In this document: piece by piece, positions 10,601 to 20,800 of the stretch | Layout of the letters: each line of letters begins with the position of its first letter | Position numbering within the stretch: the first letter of the stretch is position 1 | Assembly: GCA_033557685.1 (NCBI GenBank) | Contig: JAWQRN010000626.1 | Span: 1 to 27,659 of the forward strand | From: Sperchopsis tessellata | Taxonomy: Eukaryota; Arthropoda; Insecta; Coleoptera; Hydrophilidae | Reading direction: 5' to 3' | DNA length: 27,659 nucleotides | Translations under genes and position numbers: made by a program | The notes under the pieces: generated by a model | What the model saw: the letters and a program-made list of their open reading frames with translations, nothing else | The model's database searches: none | What the model was told of the DNA's origin: nothing

Positions 10601-12299
10601 TAATTTATTAAAATGAAACAAAAAAATGTTAATTATAATATATTCTCATCTTATAATTTATTTAAATATTCCTGACTTTCAAAAGATATTTATATTCATT
10701 TTTCTACCAGTATACAATTCATTATCCCTTAATTGTTTTGTTTTCTTGGCAAATTTATTCTTCTTGCTGAAAAAACAGTGATCTGTTAACATACCTTAAG
10801 GTTTCAATGTTTTCGTAGCTTTTTACTTTGGTCTTTGGTAATTTTGGTTTTTCAAACATAGCTTTAGGTTGTCACAATTCTGGTATCTCTTCTCTTGACA
10901 ATCTCAAAATATATTTCACTATTCTGGACCAGTCATGCAGATTCTGCAAATTGATCTCAGGAGATTTAAAGAAAGTTATCTTGCTCATCTCACTTTGCTC
11001 TCACCCAGTTAAACGATTAGCAAATTTTCAAAAGCACAAAATTATAATATGTAGTGTTATTTAAAATAAGTGGTGGTACTCATTATCAGTGTGATATTTC
11101 TATCCTAGTATATACACTAATATATTATTAGTAGACTAGTTGTGAAATAAATATGCAATGATGTACACCTATGTTTTTTAGCCCACATTTCTTCAAGGAC
11201 ATAAAAATCTCAGCCTTAGCTCTTTTGAAAATGGTAATGCATGCACGGTCTGGAGGAACCTTGGAAGTAATGGGTTTATTGTTGGGGAAAGTTGATGGCA
11301 ATACAATGTTTGTGATGGATTCGTTTGCTCTACCTGTGGAAGGCACTGAAACAAGAGTAAATGCTCAAGCTCAAGCCTATGAGTACATGAGCTCATACAT
11401 GACTGCAGCTAAGTTAGTGAGTATATTTTTTAATGTACATCTGTCGAGTAATAGTATTTATAATGTCTGAAATTTTTTTGTATTGTTAACATTTTATGTA
11501 TTTTTTATTAAATATGGGAATGTTTATTAATATACTTCAATGTCAGGTAGGAAGAGAAGAGAATGCTATTGGTTGGTACCACAGCCATCCAGGATATGGG
11601 TGTTGGTTATCCGGTATTGATGTTACAACACAGATGACTAATCAAAGTTATCAAGAGCCTTTTGTAGCTATTGTCATTGATCCAGTTCGCACCATCTCAT
11701 CTGGAAAAGTATGCTTGGGGGCATTCAGAACTTACCCAAAGGTAAACTCAAAAATTATTAGTAAAATCATTAAATTTAAAATATTATCATATATTTTTTT
11801 AGGGCTATAAACCAGCGAATGAAGAGCCTTCGGAATATCAAACAATTCCCCTGAATAAAATTGAAGACTTTGGAGTACATTGCAAGCAGTACTACTCTTT
11901 GGAAGTATCATATTTTAAGTCTGCTTTAGATCGAAGATTGTTGGATTCTTTATGGAATAAATACTGGGTTAACACCCTTAGCTCTTCTAGTTTACTTACA
12001 AATGCAGATTACACAACTGGGCAAATTTTCGACTTGTCTGAAAAGTTGGAACAATCTGAGTCAGCTTTAGGTAAAACTTTTTTTTTGTTTTAAACGCTAG
12101 TTTTTTACTTATTTTTTTTATAGGAAGAGTTGGTTTTATGGTTGGAGGTACTGATCCTCACGAGAAACGAACTGAAGATAAACTATTGAAAGCTACGAAG
12201 GACAGCTGTAAGACAACAATAGAAATAATCCATGGATTGATGGCTCAAATGATCAAAGATAAGTTATTTAATGGTACTTGTGCTTCTACTAACGTTTGA
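7664..12299 (+). CDS. CSN5: COP9 signalosome subunit 5 (CSN5/JAB1), JAMM deneddylase
   Basis: CSN5 is the catalytic subunit of the COP9 signalosome. It removes NEDD8 from cullins and so regulates cullin-RING ubiquitin ligases in nucleus and cytoplasm. Five exons join in frame: 7664-7824, 11182-11416, 11547-11741, 11803-12070 and 12124-12299, all with GT-AG borders; 1035 nt including stop gives 344 residues (human 334). The start is the ATG at 7664, giving M-S-Q-P-G-S-S. The conserved N-terminus (W-E-L-S-N-R-I-E-T-V, residues 19-28) and D-E-I-Y-R-Y-D-K follow. The JAMM metal site is intact: E82 in G-G-T-L-E-V-M-G, then H144, H146 and D157 in HSHPGYGCWLSGID. The C-terminal helical region ends T-T-I-E-I-I-H-G-L-M-A-Q-M-I-K-D-K-L-F. 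Intron 1 is 3.36 kb and full of transposon debris; the others are 53-130 bp. No break was seen. Confidence 0.96.
8115..8790 (+). pseudogene. Decayed Tc1/mariner-type transposase in CSN5 intron 1
   Basis: A GC-richer block in the intron gives scattered matches to Tc1-like transposases on the plus strand. These are a helix-turn-helix-like N-terminal part, E-D-R-L-T-A-R-T-I-V-S-A (8374-8409), a following Q-R-R-R segment near 8490, and N-I-L-stop-P-F-L-Y-P at about 8718-8744, where relatives have N/E-I-L-R-P. That stop is TGA for CGA. Frames shift several times and no DDE/D triad can be followed. Terminal inverted repeats were not found. Confidence 0.5.
8865..9040 (+). mobile_element. tRNA-derived SINE, 3'-truncated copy
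   Basis: This is the same family as 2084-2386. It shares ctaagtactaggctactaag near 8884, a B-box-like agattcgagtcc near 8916, ttgtgattagggaaaagt near 8936, and gtgggtcccgtgtattgtag near 8991, then stops before the conserved tail domain. It sits in CSN5 intron 1, in the gene's orientation. The A-box is altered (tagatcagaggc). Confidence 0.8.
9254..9285 (-). ncRNA. Hammerhead-like core motif, decayed (tentative)
   Basis: Read on the minus strand this gives TTGATAATG, a short variable segment that can pair imperfectly, and then CGAAAC. A hammerhead ribozyme core is CUGAUGA, helix II, then GAAA(C), so the first box differs at two positions. Penelope-like and similar retroelements often carry such ribozymes beside terminal repeats. 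Stems I and III are not convincing here, so at best this is a degenerate relic. Confidence 0.25.
9289..9392 (+). repeat. Degenerate tandem repeat
   Basis: A 37-nt unit at 9289-9325 recurs at 9356-9392 with about five differences; both contain acatgtagctct followed by aagtgct. Between them a half-unit (ctagctgtaaaaagtgcta) at about 9340-9358 matches the 3' part. It adjoins the hammerhead-like motif and may be part of the same relic element. Confidence 0.55.
9393..9981. other. CSN5 intron 1, no feature
   Basis: AT-rich noncoding DNA. An open frame at 9668-9937 is low-complexity, rich in Phe, Ile and Tyr, and looks like chance. Confidence 0.4.
9982..10265 (+). mobile_element. Possible solo LTR remnant (Ty3/gypsy-like)
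   Basis: The block starts TGTTACGAAA, a common start of arthropod gypsy LTRs. It has a TATA-like tatagaag at 10117, a GC-richer transcript-start-like stretch (agagaacctggccagacagc near 10128) and AATAAA at 10239-10244. No clear LTR end, target duplication or second LTR was found, so the call rests on layout and composition. Confidence 0.3.
10266..11181. other. CSN5 intron 1, distal part
   Basis: No gene is seen. Short open frames here (for example 10828-11064 on plus) lack conserved motifs. The stretch ends at the acceptor (gttttttag) of CSN5 exon 2. Confidence 0.4.
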
Positions 12300-12358
12300 G
12301 TATTGAAATTTCCTTTCGTGATGTTAATTTATCTTTATTTTAATTAATTGTCTGTAAT

Positions 12359-12364
12359 AATAAA
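12359..12364 (+). promoter_or_regulatory. CSN5 polyadenylation signal
   Basis: AATAAA lies 60 bp after the CSN5 stop codon, followed by AT-rich and T-rich DNA. Confidence 0.7.
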
Positions 12365-12850
12365 GAATTTCTAAATCTATCAAGCTTTGTTATTTTAGTG
12401 TTCTTCCTAGTAATTGGTTTGTTCTATGAGTTACATAAAAAATACATTAGTAAAACGTAATGAAATGCCAGAATGATTAAGTATTTGTTCTTATCAAATT
12501 CATTTTATGTTGGCAGAATAAACGTCTATTGTTTCTAATAACTTTATATCTACAAACTTTCATTTTGCTCCCAAAATTAATTTTTTTTTCAAAGAAAAAC
12601 GTAAAACTAGATACAGGGCAAATCTATAAATTACGGTAAACCATCAAGAAGATATTGATTAAGGAATGCAATAGGTTATTATGGAAAAAAATTTTATGAG
12701 TACTAAGCTTAGCGACTGCATAACGAATATATTTGCTGTTGGTGGCATTTTCAAGTTTGATAATTTCAATTATTTATAAGAAAAAAAACATTCAATCATT
12801 TCTTGTAAATTTTTAGACTAGAATAGGCCACCTGTAAGAGATAGTGAAAC
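12365..12850. other. Intergenic DNA after CSN5
   Basis: AT-rich; no gene, RNA or recognisable repeat is seen. Confidence 0.4.
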
Positions 12851-13107
12851 GTGTTTATTTATTTATGATCGATATTTTCGCTATCATGACCAATCACAAA
12901 CCCAGGGGTTACCCCACCTGGGAATTTCGCCGCATCCAGTGTTCCAACTGGAATTGGGTTCATTAATGTGTATGTAATCTCCATTGATCTTCAATATATG
13001 AGATCGACTGTTTTACGTTCTTCCTGGAAGGTGAACATAACTTGAATTATTTTACTCTAATCACAAAAACTGTCTTTGGACCTCTGAGCTGACTACTGAG
13101 GTGGTGA
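12851..13107 (-). mobile_element. tRNA-derived SINE, inverted copy
   Basis: Minus-strand copy of the same family. A degenerate tRNA-like head is at about 13085-13107, ttttgtgattagag near 13063, and the tail domain at 12929-12961 matches 2262-2294 with one difference. It then shows a strong small hairpin (cccagg...cctggg, 12901-12922) and an A-rich end (aaataaataaacac) near 12852. Its head is more diverged than in the other two copies. Confidence 0.75.
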
Positions 13108-13379
13108 AACTTTGTCCTGTTATTTGAAATACTTGACATTTATTATGCAAATATTTATCTTCAAAACACCAAGATAATTGATTTTTTCTTTAAAAGTTTA
13201 TAGAATGGTTATAAAAATATAATTTGTCATCTTGTGTGACAATTAACAGATAGGGTATTGGTTTGAAGTACATGTACTAACCATATTTTCAATTTCCGGT
13301 TACACATTTGATTTTCCTAACTATTTCTGTACAGTTATTACCAACTAAAAAAATATTTTTCTTCACTTATTTAAGGGCC
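13108..13379. other. Intergenic DNA between SINE and LINE
   Basis: AT-rich, no feature recognised. The exact 3' end of the neighbouring LINE is not visible; composition changes near 13375. Confidence 0.35.
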
Positions 13380-13589
13380 TACCTCCTTAACAGAAGCGTA
13401 AATGCCTGGTACAAGTCTGCCTCAGGTTAACAGTCGCGAGTTGAAACAGGGTCACTTATTGAAGCCTTCACTTTCAATCAAACTATTCCATACTGTTAAT
13501 CTACTTTGTACACCACACATCAGATGAGAATTAATCAAGAACAGGTTGAGGTCATAAGGATTCAAAATCCGAGCAGATAACAGACTTCT

Positions 13590-16050
13590 TTAAATTTTTT
13601 CCCAAGATAATTTCTGTAGCCTCACACGCTTTATAATGTAAACTTCTGCTTTTAAAATAGAAAGGTTACTGGGAAGCTGATATGATCTAACAATGCCAAG
13701 TGATGGAACAAAAACACCAAAACCAACCCTATCTGGAGCCCCAATCAGTGTAAATCTGAGTAAAATTGCTCCACTTCTCAACCAAAAATTGCCGAATTTT
13801 TTTACAAAACCCCAAGTCATCATTAGAAATACCCACATCCATAATGATTCGATTTTAAGCAATTGCGTCCTAATGTTATTCATTGCCCCATCATTGAACT
13901 TCCGATACAGATCAACCAACAATGGAGAATTATTCCTCCACCAGAGGGAGAAGACCACCAACTGTCTCAATTCAATAATGTTACTAATAATAAGATCGCC
14001 TTCCAACCGAATATGTTTAACCAAAAATTTTCTCGCAAGCCACTCCTTATGCAAAAAAAGCGATGGAATTCCCGATTCAACCTGCATAACGTTCACAGGG
14101 GTCGACCTCATGAACCCACAAGCAATCCTGATGGCCATAAATTGAATTTTTTCTAGACAGAACACCTATTTGTTCGAGGGTGTAATCAGCGGGAAACCAT
14201 AATATACATCTGATCGGATAATGGAAAAATAAAGATTAATTAATGTTTTAGGATCTGATCCCCACCATATTTGACACAAACTTCTCATCACATCCAAGCC
14301 TTTCCTACATTTAGCCTCGACAAACTCAATGTGTTCCCTAAATTTCAGCCTGTAATCAAGAATCAATCCCAGTACCCTGACGGAATTTATCGTTTGAATC
14401 CTGTGGTTATTTATATCTAAAAATGGAGGTTGAACATTTTTCCACTAATTAAAAGTTTCTCTTAGTTTTCTGTATGGAAAAAGTGAAGCCATGGAAGTTC
14501 ATCCATCTGTTTACATCAAAATACGCTCTCTCCATCTTCCTGACACTAGACATCAACTCCATTCCACGAGTGTACGATGTATTGTCATCCACATAGAGAA
14601 CCATCTCCACACGTAGGGAGGCCCACACAAGGGAAGAAACATAGATGTTAAAAAGCAATTGGCAAAGATGGGAACCCTGAAGGAACCCCCTGTTAGCCAG
14701 TCTGGTACCTATTAAGTCATCTTTCTTCTTAATGTAAATAGGCAATTGCTCACAATCTATCTGATCAAAGTAGTTAAATTGGAAAGAACCTCCATTAAAA
14801 TAAGTTTTTCCATCAATACATCAATCAGAACACTATCATAGGCTGCCTCAATATCAAGCAGGATCGCAAGCAAATGCTCATTTTAGGAAAAAGCAATCTT
14901 AGCCTCACTAATAAGAAATGCCACAGCATTTATGGTGCTTTTCCCCTTGCGATACCCAAGTTGCTTACCATCCAACCAACCCCGGCTCTCCTCAAACCAG
15001 TCCAACTTCATTGCAATCATATAATCCAATATTCTCATGACACAAGAGGACAACTGTGTCTGTAACTATTACACAGGTCCGGGCTCTCTTCAATATAGGC
15101 ATAAATAGTGCAGATTTAATTTCTTGATCGACCAAATTACTATTTAGTGCATTATTAATGGCTTTAAGGAACCATTGTCTAGTTTTATCTGATAGACTGT
15201 AAAGCATTTGGTATGTAATACCATCATAACCTGGTGCAGATGATTTAGACATTTAGACTTCAAGGAATGACAGAGCTCGTCCAAAATGAATTCAACATCA
15301 TTGATAACGTAAGCCGGTTTTGGAATAATATTAACCGGAAAATCTGACGAAAGCTTACACAAAAGCTCACCAAAACAATCATCATTATTGATAACCTGCC
15401 TAGAATTAACATAAAACTCCTTCCTAAACAAACGAATCTTATCCCAAGTAAAACCAATAGGAGTGTTTCGATTTAAGAATTCAGCAAATTCAGAAACTTT
15501 TCTTCCTTTCATACATTCGTTTAGCTACCGCAACGCATCTATTTATCTGAATATAATTATCCACTGTACCATGATTCAAAAAGTCCCTATATGCTGCTGA
15601 GCGATTCTTCGCCGCATCAGAACACTCGACCCTTGAGAAAAATGTTTCCAAAACACATCATCTAATACCTTTGTGATATCACCTTGAACATCAGAAAGAG
15701 ATGGGCCAGGAAATCATAAAATGTTTGCATCGATTTCAGAAGCAAACTCATTCTAACCACATTTTTGGTATAGTATTTATGGTTACTTTGATAAAAGTGA
15801 GGTCTACGTCTAAACTCAGACCAAACTACAATCTTGATGATACAATATGGCGCGACTCTACCACTGTTTCCATTCCTGTCTTTCCTATCAATGTAGTACC
15901 TTGGAAAATTAAAAATGTTTCTTTTGACAAATCAAGTTTCCATAGTACATATCACATTAACTGATTCCCGATTAATGAACTCAATATAGCACTGTTTTTT
16001 ATTAATGATGCTTCTTGCGTTCCATTGCAAAATGTTAATTGATGTAATTT
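13590..16050 (-). pseudogene. LINE ORF2: endonuclease, reverse transcriptase, RNase H (broken)
   Basis: The start of the endonuclease is clear: I-N-I-L-Q-W-N-A-R-S near 16020-16040, then V-I-C-T-M-E-T-stop where relatives read E-T-W. The rest of the domain is short and its S-D-H motif is not found, which suggests an internal deletion near 15700-15850. The RT follows: A-P-G-Y-D-G-I-T-Y at about 15210-15240, L-G-Y-R-K-G-K-S-T near 14940, L-L-D-I-E-A-A-Y-D near 14850, R-G-F-L-Q-G-S-H near 14680, and the catalytic L-Y-V-D-D at 14584-14598. The RNase H part (V-G-F-G-V-F-V-P, near 13705; L-K-A-E-V near 13640) reads T-L-I-G where T-D-G is expected. Segments switch frame at least five times. The RT catalytic Asp residues survive, although the frame does not. 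Confidence 0.85.
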
Positions 16051-16059
16051 GGGTTATAT

Positions 16060-16775
16060 TTATAACTTACTACACCTCGTGTGGTTTTGGTATTTGTCTA
16101 TTGTGTGATCAAAAGAAAAACAATTATAGCATTGCATAACTTGTTGAACAGAGGTGAGGACCTCCGCAGTCGCTGCAAAAAGAATTATATGTTTGGGAAG
16201 CTCTCTTGTGGAAAAAGTAACAACCTTTCTAGTGGGAACATATCGGACCTCCACATCAATTACCACTCTACGGTTCATTCTTCTGAAATTCAAAACTATT
16301 CTATTACCGCATTTAATATTTTTTTCATCGGTCGGTATGTCCGTCAATTGTAACTGCTCCTTGACATGTGACTTGATGTTTGGGAACAAAGGCAACCAAA
16401 TTATTTTGTTCAATTATTTCGTTTGAAATTAAATTATTAGCATCCACAAAATTGAAAAACTCACAACCGCGATTACTACCTATTTTCGTTATTCTATGAA
16501 TACCTTGTATTTTATGTTTATATAAAAAAAATGACCTGTTGACATAGGATGTATACCAGATGTGTATTTTGAACATTACGCTCGTTGAATGAAAACAATA
16601 AATGGTCCCTTGTCTTCCATAGAGTTTTTATACACTGAGGTTTGCTAACTGAAGTACTAGAATTATAATTATCGCAAATCATAACATCGTTAATTTCACC
16701 AGTAATAGAGCTGGGACTCGAAGTTTGCACGGTATCGAAAACAGCGGGAGGCAAATCCCCCCGCTTTCCCCGCAC
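16060..16775 (-). pseudogene. LINE ORF1: gag-like nucleic-acid-binding protein (broken)
   Basis: A likely start ATG is at 16775 (M-R-G-K-R-G-D-L-P-P), followed by a Ser/Thr-rich region, a central domain (Y-K-H-K-I-Q-G-I-H-R-I) and a C-terminal zinc knuckle near 16083-16125. The knuckle reads C-Y-N-C-F-S-F-D-H-T-I-D-K-Y, so the fourth ligand of the CCHC is Tyr in place of Cys. At least two frameshifts split the ORF (near 16520-16570 and 16330-16410). This layout matches ORF1 of I/R1-type insect LINEs. Confidence 0.75.
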
Positions 16776-16800
16776 ATCTTTACCAACCGAAAGTTCACCA

Positions 16801-17863
16801 AAATATGCAAAATTCAGTTACAAAACTATTTAAAACTGAATCCAAGGAAGAATAAACAAAGGAAGCTTACTCACAGTTATATGGATGGTCGCTAATACAA
16901 GTTAAGCCACCAATTTGAACACCGAATGACAGATGTAACGTACATTATCTGGTACACAGGCCCAAAATACTTTTAGAATATAATGTACAAAAAAAAAATA
17001 CTAATTTTGTCTATTTTTTAAGTTTATGGGTTAGTAAAAACCCTCATTTTGGTTAACATCAGGTACATTTTGTATTTTGATCATGATCAAACCAATATGT
17101 ATTTGTATTGTTTTATTATATACATATATAAGCCGTCGCCACAATGTGTTCGGTTGTTTATTGAAGAAGAGTTATGTGAATGTATGTTTACACCACTGAT
17201 TTGCTATTGCAACTTTAATAATGTAAGTTGTATGCAGCATATGAACCAGGAAACACAAACATCTTCTATCCTCACATGGTTGGTATACGTTTCTGCAGAA
17301 GTTGTAGTAGGTTTGTAAAATATTTCTGTAAAATGGCAAAATTAAAAAAATATATCAATGTAAAAATTCACTTTTGCAGTTTTACATTAATAATTTTTTG
17401 ATATAGAGAATTTAATAGATCTGAAAAAGACATCTACTATCCAGTTTAGTAATTAGTAAGTATAAAACTATGTTTAGTATTTTTTTTGTAATCTAGGTTC
17501 TGTGAAAATAATAAATAACTTTTGTACCGTCGTTGACTGAATTTGGTTGCTGGATCGCATAGTGCATTTCAAATATGTAACTTTTTAGCAGAAATGGTTG
17601 TAAGGTTGCATAAGCTGCTTTTTAAATGTCACTGCCAGCTGTTTGTTTTACTTAACCTACAAATGTCAAAATAGTTCTAATTAGAAAACATGGTTTTATT
17701 TTTAAATTTGTTTATCTATTTTGATGTAAACGGTAGAAATGTGTGGCTGATAGCAAGTTCATATTAAAAACCACCTAGAAATGAAACTTATTAGGTTGTG
17801 AATAAAGTTGTTCATGCCAACGTACTTTAATTTTTAGAAACGTATCTACAGTTATATTAAATC
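16801..17863. other. Intergenic DNA and ARFRP1 upstream region
   Basis: No gene is visible; an open frame at 17049-17318 (+) has no recognisable motif. A possible acceptor (ttaatttttag, ending at 17837) just before the ARFRP1 start would fit a 5' UTR intron, but no matching donor was identified with confidence. Confidence 0.35.
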
Positions 17864-20800
17864 ATGTACAGCCTACTACATGGATTTTATAAATATATGG
17901 TACAAAAAGACGAGTACTGTGTACTAATTCTGGGTCTGGATAATGCTGGTAAAACCGTAAGTATATCGTGGATTGATATGTGTGCAGTTGGTGATTATAA
18001 CATATGTACCTTGAAAAAGCAATGACCGATATTAGTTTATAATTTGATTAAATCAAATTATAAACTAATACTTTCATGTGTGGCTAAGGAAGCAACTAAT
18101 TCTTAATGATCGATATTGGTTTTAGACTTATTTAGAAGCTGCAAAAACAAAATTAACTAAAAATTACAATGGAATGCATCCAAGTAAAATTACAACGACT
18201 GTTGGGTTAAACATCGGAAAGATAGATGTTTCTGGAATTCGTTTAAATTTTTGGGATTTGGGTGGTCAAATGGAGTTACAATCTCTCTGGGACAAGGCAA
18301 GTTAATAAATTATATATTTTGACTTGCAGATGTTAAGGAAATATCAACATATACCTTATAAAGAAGAGTTCAGATTTTTTTTGTTATAAATAGTAATTTC
18401 AAATAATTCATGTGCCAATTTTTCACAGTATTATGCAGAATCACATGCTGTAATATATATTGTGGATTCAAATGATAGGGAACGAATAGACGATTCAAAG
18501 GAATCTTTTGGTAAAGTAACTTTAGAATGAAACATTATACCAAATGTTCTTAATTTGTATTTATTTATAGATAAAATGATTGCAAGTGAAAACATACATG
18601 GCATTCCATTATTGGTTCTTGCCAATAAACAAGATATTCCAGATTCCATGGGTGTTCGTGAAGTTAAACCAATTTTTAATAAAAACGCTCATCTAATTGG
18701 AAAAAGGGACTGTATGGTTATGCCGGTATCTGCTTTAACTGGGTTAGTATACATAGAAACGATCAAGTTACGATGTGAAGATTTAACATAGCCCATGAAG
18801 GTTTTTTAATGTTAAAGGAATTTTGTAAAAACATTTTCACAAATTTAATTCTGTTGGATAAATTAAACTCATGATGAAATAATTCAAACCCAGTAAGGGC
18901 GGTACAAGAAACATTTTGTCACGGAAGTTAAAATCATCATAATGGGTTCCTCTTATACCAGTTTTAGGGTCGTGGTATTTACTTGTTGTACATATGTGTT
19001 TTGACAAAGCTGTTCCCTGTCCTGACCCAGCTCCTTTATATCTCGCCAGTGCAAACCCGTCTCATTCAGCATTGCCACCATTAGTGATGGGTAAATTCCC
19101 GGAATCTATTTTTGGGGAATATTTCCAGGAATTTTGAAGGAATATTTGCAAAACACAGATACTGCTATCGAGCAAGCGTTCAATGTGTGCTGCACAACCC
19201 AAACAGAATGTCCAAACGGCCTCGTAAGTAATGTAATGAGGTTAGACAGTATAAATGTTCATTCCTTCCTTCCTGGGAGTCGATCGTGTAAAACGTTACC
19301 GAATTTATCATGTTAAAATCCCTAGATCCCTCAATCTTCAAAAGTGTCATCGGCAAATGGGTTGTTGTCTGGCGAGTCGCATCCATCTTCCATGTCCACG
19401 TCCGAATCACACCTGCTGCTGCAGCTAGGTCTCTTGGAGCAATTTGCAGTTGTGAGCAATGAGAATAATTTTTCCAGCTCTTTCAGTAGTAAGCTGATTT
19501 CTACGTTTGGTGTGGATACGGCTAAATGTACTGAAGGAACATTCAATTGATACAGAGGTTATAGGTGAGGATAAGATGAGTGTCGCAACTGTCGATAGCT
19601 CTGACCCCTCACCAAAAGCTTTCAACCAGGTCAGTGGGGCCATTTTTTCTGCACCTTTCCGAAGGTTCCGAAGGAAAGCCTTTCTCCACATCTCTTCCTT
19701 TGTTCTGTAGTGAGCCAAGTCAGCAATAATGTTTTGCTCGTTGATTCCATCCATGTTCTTGGCCACATTAAAAATGAGACTGACTCAGTAGATATCCTTG
19801 ACAAGCTGGAAGGTATCCTTGACAAGCTGGATCCAGTAGTAATGCTGCAAGATGAATGGAGAAAATAGCAAAATTCTTAAGCTTTTCCATTTTCTCAATT
19901 CACTAAATATCTAGGTAGAGATTCAGATTTGCTTGGATGTCTTGGGCAGCACCATATGCCTTATAGATCAGCGGTATGTCACTTTCTAGCTTGGTGATCC
20001 AGCCAATGATTTGTTGAAGAGTCTTCACATCTGGCATAAGAACTGATACGGCTTCGTGCACAGCAAACGTTTGGGGACTTACTTTAAGTTTTATCAGAGC
20101 ATTGAGATAACTTCCCCATCTCGTTTTTACAGGTAGATGTAGGGACAAAGTGCATTTTCTAGCTTTGTATATGCTTGAGGGCAATGCGCTTAAGATTTGT
20201 GATTGGCAGATGGTTTTTATTATGTCGATGACTTATGACATGAATTTCTTTACTGCAGTGTATGGACTAAGCATCCCAAAGTTGTTAGGTGTGGGAACTT
20301 ATTTTTCGGCAGCTCGCATGCCTTCTTCATGTTAGCAGCATTGTCGCCAATAACTACCAGAAATTTTTTGTGATCGTACTCCTCGCTAATCTTTACCATT
20401 TCCTCAAACAGGTAGGTGCCGGTATGCAGATTAATGCCGGTGTTGATAAATTCCACGAAAACTGGCTTAGGAGTATTTACTACAAAGTTCTGATGCCTGA
20501 ATTCCGCAGGTTACCCCATCCATCGCATTGCAGCAATAAGTTACTGGATTCGGAAATGAGAATGCTTTCCTCAACTTTCAAATTTTTGTATTCTCTTTCC
20601 AAGCGAATGGTGGAGACGACCTTTCTCGTTGGTATCTGGTTGGCCCGGTGTATCCGCTCGAAATATGCTTTTCAAAGTGGGTGCTCTACCGTACTTAGTG
20701 GTGCACCGCACAAATTTGAAATAGAATTTCCTTAAATTAAAAATAATATTTAGATTAGCAAAGGACAATAAAAAATAAACAGCGCTCTCCATTCCGCTTC

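Larger units (their letters stand above)
13380..16800 (-). mobile_element. Nearly full-length, broken non-LTR retrotransposon (I/R1-like)
   Basis: This is a two-ORF LINE on the minus strand between CSN5 and ARFRP1. From right to left it has a gag-like ORF1 with CCHC knuckles (16775-16060) and an ORF2 with endonuclease N-terminus, reverse transcriptase and RNase H (about 16050-13590). An RNase H domain after RT points to the I superclade rather than Jockey; that placement is inferred. All ORFs carry frameshifts and stops, so it cannot move by itself. No clear poly-A or target duplication was seen, so both ends are approximate. Confidence 0.85.

Noticed and set aside
10828..11064. Small gene in CSN5 intron 1
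   Set aside because: No motif or homology is recognised on either strand; typical chance ORF.
13693..14156. Two plus-strand ORFs of about 100-150 codons
   Set aside because: They are shadows opposite the LINE RNase H/RT-connection region, which reads on the minus strand.
15701..16426. Plus-strand ORFs of about 90 codons
   Set aside because: They lie opposite the LINE endonuclease and ORF1 and have no conserved motif.
17049..17318. Cys-containing 89-codon ORF upstream of ARFRP1
   Set aside because: No recognisable domain and no splice or promoter support; left unannotated.
20289..20735. A 148-codon plus-strand ORF
   Set aside because: It is the antisense shadow of the hAT transposase core.
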